Position numbers and translations under genes: made by a program
Notes under the pieces: model-generated
Told to the model about the DNA's origin: nothing
The model's input: the letters and a program-made list of their open reading frames with translations, nothing else
Database searches by the model: none
Part shown: one piece after another, positions 7,902-12,701 of the stretch
Position numbering within the stretch: the stretch's first letter is position 1
Layout: each line of letters starts with the position of its first letter
Source: Entamoeba invadens IP1
Taxonomy: Eukaryota > Evosea > Mastigamoebida > Endamoebidae
DNA length: 12,701 bases
NCBI RefSeq assembly: GCF_000330505.1
Contig: NW_004191750.1
Coordinates: forward strand, 41,487 to 54,187
Reading direction: 5' to 3'

Positions 7902-9290
7902 ATGTTGCCAAGTTTTTCATCACTGAATCTGATGTCCTGCTTCCCTAATCCTCAAAATCGTGTTGTCGCTGATCACAACACTGAAATTCCAAAAGAGACA
8001 AAAGAAACAAAACAGTTGAAGAAACCTTCTCTTTCACAAAACAGCATGCGTCAAAATGTCCAGAAATCAAAAGAGAATGGTATCTCTCCAAAGAGACTTC
8101 TTCTTGTTGAACAGGCTCTTGAACAAGCTTGGCAGGATGAGACATTTTTGAAGGAGACTTCCATGCGTGAACAAATCCATTATTTGCATTACAAACTTCA
8201 TCACTCAACAAGAACTATCCAGATGTTTTATGGTGCTTCAAAATCCACGATAGACACCCACACCAGAAGAAAAATCGGAGAATTGAAGAACGGCAAACCT
8301 CCAAAAATCTCCAAAGATGTTGATAACAAAATCGACAAGTGGCTTGTCACTTGTAAACGAAAGGGAATTGCATGTACTGTCACTGGAATTCTTCGGTACC
8401 TGAGTCAAAAAGTACCCGACATTGAAATATCGCGACGGGGTCTCATTAAACACATGAAGAAGTTGAAGATTGGTCTCAAGAAAGCACCCGCAGAAGATCT
8501 AGACAGAATCTCCATCAATCCAGAGAACATTGTTGATAACTTCAAAGAGCTCAAAAAGTTTGACAATATACCAGCAGCCCTACGTGTAAATATCAATGAA
8601 ATGGGAAGCAACGATTGGGCAGACAGAAAGAATCTATACATCTTCCAGAGTAATGAGGACAAGACAACCCCAAAGCACGGTTGTAGCAGGTCAAGTAAAC
8701 ATTCCACAGCGATAGTTGGAATTTGTGCGGATGGAACAACGTTGCCTTTCGGCATTGTCATCAACCAAAAACAGTTCTTTTGCGAAGCCAAAGAGAAGTT
8801 CCCCGACTGTTTCGTCTATTACACAAACAACGGGTTCGTCAACAAATATATCTTCAAGCATTGGATGGCGCAGATCATCAAAGTGATCGTCAAAAAGAGA
8901 ACAGAACTTGGTCTTGATGGTAGTTGGGGACTTATCACAATGGACAACTTTTCGGGACATCTTGACGATGAGCTTCTTGGATGGCTCGAAGCAAACCAGA
9001 TCAAATTGCACACATACTGCCCCCATTCAAGTCACCTCACTCAACCACTCGATCTGTGTTTTTTTGGAGCAGTCAAAAAACACTCAAACGCAGCAAAGTC
9101 ACTTGTTCGAAAGAGCGCTCCCACCAAAGAAATCACCACTATGTTTTCAGAAGTTGAACAAGAAGATGAGTCCGACCAGGAAGTCAACGACGCCTTCAAT
9201 GAATTCATCGAAGATCCAGAGGACGTAGAGATTATGAAGTCGTTTGCAATGGAAGATGAAGCAATCAACAAAGTCCTTAATGGAAACTAA
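7902..9290 (+). CDS. Pogo/DDE_1-type transposase, N-terminal and catalytic part (probably inactive)
   Basis: The frame is open from 7785 to the TAA at 9288-9290; the first in-frame ATG is 7902 (462 residues), the second 7932. In order it shows a basic, charged leader; a helix-turn-helix-like segment (about 8166-8270, REQIHYLHYKLHHSTRTIQM); a second, CENP-B-type helix-turn-helix segment (about 8298-8475, ISKDVDNKIDKW and IEISRRGLIKHMKKLKI); then a DDE_1 catalytic domain. Landmarks are VNINEMGSNDWADRK at 8586-8630, LITMDNFSGH with the second Asp at 8943-8945, and HLTQPLDLCFFGAVKKH with the third Asp at 9051-9053, 35 residues later. The first catalytic residue should be the Asp of N-x-D-E-x-G, but the codon at 8595-8597 is AAT (Asn), one base from GAT. 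The product would bind the element ends and cut and join DNA in the nucleus. The missing Asp and early stop suggest it cannot. Family-typical sequence continues after the stop. Confidence 0.85.
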   Translation: MLPSFSSLNLMSCFPNPQNRVVADHNTEIPKETKETKQLKKPSLSQNSMRQNVQKSKENGISPKRLLLVEQALEQAWQDETFLKETSMREQIHYLHYKLHHSTRTIQMFYGASKSTIDTHTRRKIGELKNGKPPKISKDVDNKIDKWLVTCKRKGIACTVTGILRYLSQKVPDIEISRRGLIKHMKKLKIGLKKAPAEDLDRISINPENIVDNFKELKKFDNIPAALRVNINEMGSNDWADRKNLYIFQSNEDKTTPKHGCSRSSKHSTAIVGICADGTTLPFGIVINQKQFFCEAKEKFPDCFVYYTNNGFVNKYIFKHWMAQIIKVIVKKRTELGLDGSWGLITMDNFSGHLDDELLGWLEANQIKLHTYCPHSSHLTQPLDLCFFGAVKKHSNAAKSLVRKSAPTKEITTMFSEVEQEDESDQEVNDAFNEFIEDPEDVEIMKSFAMEDEAINKVLNGN

Positions 9291-10312
9291 AGATCTCCAA
9301 ACGGAAGGCAAATCAGCCTCAAAATCTCCTCACTTCTCAAGACTCTGAGTGATCGCTCAACCATTGGAACAGTGGTGGCTTCATTTGAGAGAAATGGGAT
9401 TGTCGTCAGAGAGGTAGATGGTATCAAACGAATAAGAATTGACCCGAATCGAGCTGCGCGGTTTGTAAAAGAATATACTTCCATCGCGACAAGAACGGAC
9501 ATTCTGGAAATGTCGGAAATTCCGAATGAACCCGTTCTCATTGGGACTGTTGATGAAAAGGTTGTTGAAGTTCCCAACCTTTTGTCGACTCTGGTTGCGA
9601 CGATCACAAAAGGTGTCGAAGCAATAGAGAACATTTGTTGTTCCGAAGAAATGAGACAGAGTGTAATCCTGATACAGAACGAGATCCAGAAACTGACAGC
9701 GTTTAAAGAAAGATACAACCCAAATGAGAAGTCTTTGGAACCAGTTAAGTTTTATCTGGATCAAGACAAAAGGAGATACTTTGTTTCCAGCAAGCATGGT
9801 GACGATATCACGTTTTCAAGGAGGTGGTTCGAATGGATGGATGGTGTTAATGTAACAGTGGTTCAACCCGATTGCCCCATAACCCCAATTCAAAACATCC
9901 CAGGAAGTTCCCAACAAAACGAGCAAAGAGGAAGAAGAACAAGTCGTAGAGGAAGAGCTCCAAGCAATAACATAAGAATGGACACCAACAGCATTTCCAA
10001 CGCCGGTCAAGAGACTTCCATCCATAATACTCAACAAGTAGAATTGCGACCGCCCCGGTTGGATTCTTTTCAACCTGACGGTTCTGGAACCCCCAGTTTC
10101 CAACCCACCTCCGCTGTTAATTATGTGACACTCGGAACCCCATTCGAAACACTGGGGTATTCTCAAAGAAGACAAACCTTTTTTCTCCTCAATTCTTCCC
10201 ACATAGTGAATTGCAACAGCGTGGCAGAATGTTGTCCCAGCATCCCACCCATCAGCTTCAGCTGAGGCTGTTCCTCGATGACCAAGGCGTTGATGAAGAA
10301 CATCACAATTAA
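9291..10312 (+). pseudogene. C-terminal continuation of the transposase after an in-frame stop
   Basis: The frame stays open directly after the TAA at 9288-9290 and continues in the same phase to a TGA at 10263-10265. The first ATG is only at 9372 (297 residues), and the 27 codons before it (RSPNGRQISLKISSLLKTL ...) are coding-like. VVASFERNGIV (from about 9375) corresponds to the F-x-x-x-G-I element that closes the pogo DDE_1 domain, which supports a single original protein of about 800 residues split by one nonsense change. Downstream come an acidic/amphipathic region, a basic patch (RGRRTSRRGRAP, about 9930-9962) that could be a nuclear or DNA-contact segment, and a Pro/Gln-rich tail. Near the T6 run at 10179-10184 coding character seems to move to the +2 frame (ending with LFLDDQGVDEEHHN and TAA at 10310-10312), suggesting one inserted T. 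Independent translation from 9372 is possible but unlikely. Confidence 0.7.
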
Positions 10313-10362
10313 GATGTCTTTTACTCTCATCGTTTTTTTTTAGTTTTACTTTTTTACAAAAC

Positions 10363-10397
10363 CCAAAAATACCAAAAATACCAAAAATACCAAAAAA
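10363..10397 (+). repeat. Short tandem repeat, unit CCAAAAATA
   Basis: Three exact 9-base units (10363-10371, 10372-10380, 10381-10389) and a partial fourth lie in the 3' tail of the pogo-like element. They are followed at once by TGACAGGTTT (10400-10409), a near copy of the terminal motif TGACAGGTTA. Confidence 0.9.
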
Positions 10398-10411
10398 GCT
10401 GACAGGTTTCA

Positions 10412-10434
10412 TTTTTGAGATGAAATCTCAAAAA
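10412..10434. repeat. Hairpin TTTTTGAGAT-gaa-ATCTCAAAAA
   Basis: A perfect 10-bp stem with a 3-base loop near the right end of the transposon. The right arm ends in A residues and the left begins with T residues. It could act as a transcript 3' structure or be a subterminal palindrome; no function is shown. Confidence 0.75.
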
Positions 10435-10485
10435 ACAAATGCCATAAAAAAAACGTACTAATCCGGGTTTTAGGCTTCCTAAAGG

Positions 10486-10521
10486 AAAATGGCTGACAGG
10501 TTAGTTCTGGTTGACAGGTTA
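10486..10521 (-). repeat. Right terminal inverted repeat of the pogo-like transposon
   Basis: TGACAGGTTA occurs at 10494-10503 and again at 10512-10521, period 18, mirroring the left end. The flanking bases give TTAGTAC, with TA at 10523-10524 as the probable target duplication. Confidence 0.9.
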
Positions 10522-10558
10522 GTACCTCACCTGCAGGTAAAACCTAGGACCAAATCAT

Positions 10559-10584
10559 AAACCAGGGACCAGACTAAATTAAGC
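10559..10584 (+). repeat. Left inverted repeat of the CAGGGACC element
   Basis: AAACCAGGGACCAGACTAAA followed by TTAAGC; it pairs with 11272-11297 with three mismatches. The unit AAACC-xGGGACCA is repeated 19 bases upstream in degenerate form. Confidence 0.7.
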
Positions 10585-10921
10585 TGTTTTATTTTTGGTA
10601 TAAAGTTTTCTTGTCAGAGAAAAATCCCTTAATAATCGGGTTTTTGGAGGATATGTTGGGTTTTTTTTCAAAAACCAGGGACTAAGTATTAATAGACACA
10701 CTGTTTTTTTAAATAAAATAGAAAAAACTATAAAATATGAAACTCTTAATTAATCATTCGAAGTTGTCTCAACTGTTATAGCCCAGCCGAGCCAAAGAAA
10801 AGTTTGTTCTTTATATTGATTTATCTTTCGTTGTTGAATACGTAAAATAGTTATCAATCATTTACTAAATGTCTAACATTTCGATAATTTATTATTCTTT
10901 ATTTTATTTTGATTTATTGCG

Positions 10922-10957
10922 TGAGTCACTTTTAATGCTGAAAAAAAAAGTGACTCA
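10922..10957. repeat. Perfect 12-bp hairpin TGAGTCACTTTT / AAAAGTGACTCA
   Basis: The two arms (10922-10933 and 10946-10957) are perfect complements separated by 12 bases. It lies well inside the inverted-repeat element and is unrelated in sequence to its ends. It may be a small nested palindrome or a structural feature of the element. Confidence 0.8.
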
Positions 10958-11271
10958 TCAAATCAACCGAATGAATAGAAAATACTACGACATCTTTTTT
11001 GAAAAAATGAATGAACGATTTAATTGAATGGTTGTGTTGAAGTTAAACAAGGTTAAACAAAAGAATAATATTTTATAATTAAATAATAATTAATAATAAT
11101 AAACTTACTATTATAACTCACATCAACTGTTGCTTATTCAAACTTTATACAACACATTCATTTTTTTTCATCCCGAAAAATAACCGTTTTTAAGACCAAA
11201 TAATAAGAAAATTACACATTTATTTATATATTTGCCCGTTTTATTGTATAAAATCCGCTTAATATTCAATA

Positions 11272-11297
11272 GCTAAAATTAGTATGGTCCCTGGTTT
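11272..11297 (-). repeat. Right inverted repeat of the CAGGGACC element
   Basis: GCTAAAATTAGTATGGTCCC then TGGTTT; the reverse complement matches 10559-10584 at 23 of 26 positions. Confidence 0.7.
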
Positions 11298-11331
11298 TTC
11301 CTGTATTCCCTGTTAATTCCGTTATCTGTAT

Positions 11332-11502
11332 ATGTGGAACAGAGTTAAATATGTCACCAGTGGTGAACGTCTTCTACGAACGGAAACTATAGACACTGCG
11401 ACGTACGATTTGATTAATGATTTGAGGAAGCAAACTTCTTTAGAACCACCTGAGATTAAAGAAGTTGTCGAGAGACTTGAAAAGATGTTTGTAACGATGT
11501 AA
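11332..11502 (+). CDS. Small hypothetical protein, possibly the 3' remnant of a gene
   Basis: A 56-codon ORF from ATG to TAA reading MWNRVKYVTSGERLLRTETI and continuing to LEKMFVTM. Several things argue that it is or was coding. Base composition rises sharply above the surrounding intergenic DNA. The second half (PPEIKEVVERLEKMF) is a plausible amphipathic helix. The stop codon overlaps TAATT (11500-11504), the arrangement often seen for Entamoeba polyadenylation motifs. I do not recognise a family. The frame is closed by TAA 15 bases before the ATG (11314-11316), next to the right end of the inverted-repeat element. It could therefore be an independent short gene, or the last part of a gene whose 5' portion was displaced by insertions. 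No splice acceptor TAG lies between the upstream stop and the ATG. Confidence 0.45.
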   Translation: MWNRVKYVTSGERLLRTETIDTATYDLINDLRKQTSLEPPEIKEVVERLEKMFVTM

Positions 11503-12093
11503 TTCACTGATTTTACTTTTACAATAATGTCGAAGAGAAATCAATTAAATGTCACTTGACCAATACGAAGCAACGTTTGGCTTATTCTCTTCTTATTTTT
11601 TTATTTATTTTTTATCAAAGAAAAAATTGAACGTGAAAAGGTGGGAATAGACTATATAACGAAATTATAACGCAAATGTTGTAATATGGTCGTTCACTTT
11701 TAAACATATGGACTTGCGTGGTGACGTTCTCATGAAAAGAAATCACCGTTTGACATTTTTAAAGAAAGAACCTTTATATTCATTACTCTACTTTATTATA
11801 AAATACATGTTAAAACTAATTTGTGTGACACAATTGTGTTAGACTTCTAATTTATATAACATACAAAAAATAAAACGTGCAAACTTTTTTTTTATAAATG
11901 ATACATCAAACGTAAACTGAAAAAACACAATATTAAAACTGAATAATATTTTATTTAGAATAACTTTTAGTTTACGGATTTAAGTTGATATTCATTTGTA
12001 TGCGTATTATAACAATCATATTTCTTGTATTGGAAGAATTAAACTGACAGAACAAAAAATGGTTTTTGAAACAAATATAAAAACCCTGTAAAT
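11503..12093. other. Intergenic region between the small ORF and the CXXC-rich gene
   Basis: No convincing gene. A 44-codon frame from an ATG at 11708 to TAG at 11842 starts with a coding-like stretch (MDLRGDVLMKRNHRLTFLKK) but drifts into Leu/Ile/Tyr-rich translation and is not called. On the minus strand GTTTAATTC at about 12034-12042, some 50 bases after the stop of the neighbouring gene, is a possible polyadenylation motif. Confidence 0.45.
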
Positions 12094-12701
12094 TTAAATC
12101 ATCATCAAAACAGCAACAGACAGCGCCAAAACCCAAGCTAATGTGGCACGATCCGAATTTTTTGTAGTGCATTTAATGCATTCTTTGTCGTCTTCTTTAC
12201 ATGGTGTTGTATAACTCTCTTTGCACACTTCACACGTCACCCCAGACACCGCCTCAAATGTATGATCTGGGCAAGTTTTATAACATTTTCCCTCATACTT
12301 AATTTTAATACCACTTTCGCACTCATCACACGCACTTTCTCCTGAGCATTTCGCGCAGTTTTCAGTGCATTTGTAGCAGATTTGGTTATTACTAAAAGAA
12401 TTCTGTGGACATTCAACTGCGCATTTTGTCTTGCTTGGATCGAGCATATAATTTCCAGTACATTCACTGCACGAGTTACCATCAGTGGAGCACTTCTTAC
12501 AATTTGTCACCTTGCAGTCCTGACAGTTTCCGGCCGTTCCATATTGCCCGTCTCCGCATGCGTTTGTTGCGGAGAAACACGCCTTTGAACTTGACAATTG
12601 GAATTCGTCAATGCACTTAGTGCATGCGTTATTGTTATCACACAACGCACAATTTTTAGTTGTGCACTTCTGACACACTCCATTCGATTCATACGTCCCT
12701 T
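12094..12701 (-). CDS. CXXC-rich (furin-like repeat) surface protein, C-terminal part
   Basis: The frame is open from the right edge of the window to TAA at 12094-12096, giving the last ~202 residues; the N-terminus lies outside. It contains eleven CxxC motifs (for example CQKC, CALC, CTKC, CQDC, CKKC, CSEC, CYKC, CAKC, CDEC, CEVC, CIKC), arranged in EGF/furin-like units of the form CxxC-x3-NCxxC-x5-CxxC. After the last CxxC comes TTKNSDRA and then a hydrophobic tail, TLAWVLALSVAVLMMI, ending right at the stop. A terminal hydrophobic stretch with no cytoplasmic tail, preceded by small polar residues, suggests a GPI-anchor signal, or less likely a bare membrane anchor. Igl lectin subunits and other Entamoeba CXXC surface proteins have this design, while the CXXC receptor kinases of Entamoeba would continue into a kinase domain that is absent here. 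A role at the cell surface or in vesicles is inferred. Confidence 0.85.
   Translation of the reverse strand, partial: GTYESNGVCQKCTTKNCALCDNNNACTKCIDEFQLSSSKACFSATNACGDGQYGTAGNCQDCKVTNCKKCSTDGNSCSECTGNYMLDPSKTKCAVECPQNSFSNNQICYKCTENCAKCSGESACDECESGIKIKYEGKCYKTCPDHTFEAVSGVTCEVCKESYTTPCKEDDKECIKCTTKNSDRATLAWVLALSVAVLMMI

Larger units (their letters stand above)
7457..10522 (+). mobile_element. Pogo-like (Tc1/mariner superfamily) DNA transposon, coding region degraded
   Basis: The element is defined by 36-base terminal inverted repeats (7458-7493 and 10486-10521) that match at 35 of 36 positions. TA at 7455-7456 and 10523-10524 is the most likely target duplication; a TA one base further in (7458-7459/10520-10521) is the alternative. 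The interior holds one long + strand transposase frame of the DDE_1/pogo type with an in-frame stop. The coding part is visibly richer in G and C than all surrounding DNA, as expected for an inserted element with its own codon use. The segment 7494-7736 is an A/T-rich leader, and 10313-10485 is a non-coding tail containing a 9-bp tandem repeat and a hairpin. About 15 bp beyond its right end another inverted-repeat element begins. Confidence 0.88.
10540..11316. mobile_element. ~0.75-kb non-coding inverted-repeat element with CAGGGACC ends
   Basis: AAACCAGGGACCAGACTAAA (from 10559) and the reverse complement of 11272-11297 match at 23 of 26 positions. Both ends appear to hold a second degenerate copy 19 bases further out: AAACCTAGGACCA at 10540-10552 on the left and CAGGGA (complement of 11307-11312) on the right, so the exact limits are uncertain. 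A further copy of AAAAACCAGGGAC at 10670-10682, inside the element, could mark a nested or shortened end. The interior is AT-rich with a strong hairpin at 10922-10957 and no coding frame. Its left end lies about 15 bp from the right end of the pogo-like transposon, and its right end about 15 bp before the ATG of a small ORF. Confidence 0.6.

Noticed and set aside
7945..9026. Several minus-strand and alternate-frame ORFs opposite the transposase
   Set aside because: These are shadows of the GC-richer transposase reading frame, with no domain signatures of their own.
9816..10412. 198-codon minus-strand ORF opposite the transposase tail
   Set aside because: Its beginning translates the CCAAAAATA tandem repeat (FGIFGIFGIFG), and the rest mirrors the + strand frame that continues the transposase.
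11708..11842. 44-codon ORF starting MDLRGDVLMKRNHRLTF
   Set aside because: The first half is suggestive, but the second half is Leu/Ile/Tyr/Cys-rich AT translation and there is no flanking support.
1..12701. tRNA, rRNA, CRISPR and bacterial operon features
   Set aside because: No cloverleaf, rRNA-like or spacer-repeat patterns were seen, and the gene style is eukaryotic. Short repeats typical of Entamoeba tRNA arrays are absent.

Overview
The window is eukaryotic, very AT-rich DNA with three clearly coding blocks set in roughly 8 kb of intergenic sequence. It most probably comes from an Entamoeba species. I favour the reptile parasite E. invadens, but species assignment is inference. The supporting signs are an intron-less BspA-type leucine-rich-repeat gene with the N-terminal block typical of Entamoeba, a CXXC-rich surface protein with a C-terminal hydrophobic tail, short UTR-like spacing with TAATT-type 3' motifs, and abundant TA-flanked DNA transposons. 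Entamoeba invadens and E. moshkovskii are known to be rich in DNA transposons.

Layout. 1-1697: AT-rich, no gene, with one ~130 bp pogo/Tigger-like miniature element at 702-832. 1698-2981: complete BspA-like LRR gene on +. 2982-3450: a 245 bp TA-flanked foldback element (3170-3414) lying between two short hairpins. 3991-5857: a ~1.87 kb element without any ORF, with perfect 46-bp inverted repeats. 6133-7016: a third non-coding inverted-repeat element of ~0.88 kb. 7457-10522: a ~3.07 kb pogo-like transposon with near-identical 36-bp inverted repeats, whose transposase reading frame is interrupted. About 10540-11316: a fourth non-coding inverted-repeat element, starting about 15 bp beyond the pogo element. 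11332-11502: a short coding-like ORF (56 aa), possibly the surviving 3' end of a gene. 12094-12701 (-): 3' part of a CXXC-rich surface protein gene that runs off the right edge.

The window is therefore a mobile-element nest between two members of surface or repeat-protein families. The most notable pattern is that four otherwise dissimilar TA-flanked elements each carry a terminal motif repeated twice with a period of 18 bp (19 bp in one). This spacing is close to the ~17 bp box recognised by a CENP-B-type bipartite helix-turn-helix, the DNA-binding module that the pogo transposase here appears to have. The transposase copy looks dead: an Asn stands where the first catalytic Asp is expected, an in-frame TAA interrupts the frame, and a frameshift is likely near the C-terminus. 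Its ends look young, so the copy and the non-coding elements may have been moved by a transposase supplied from elsewhere. This is inference.
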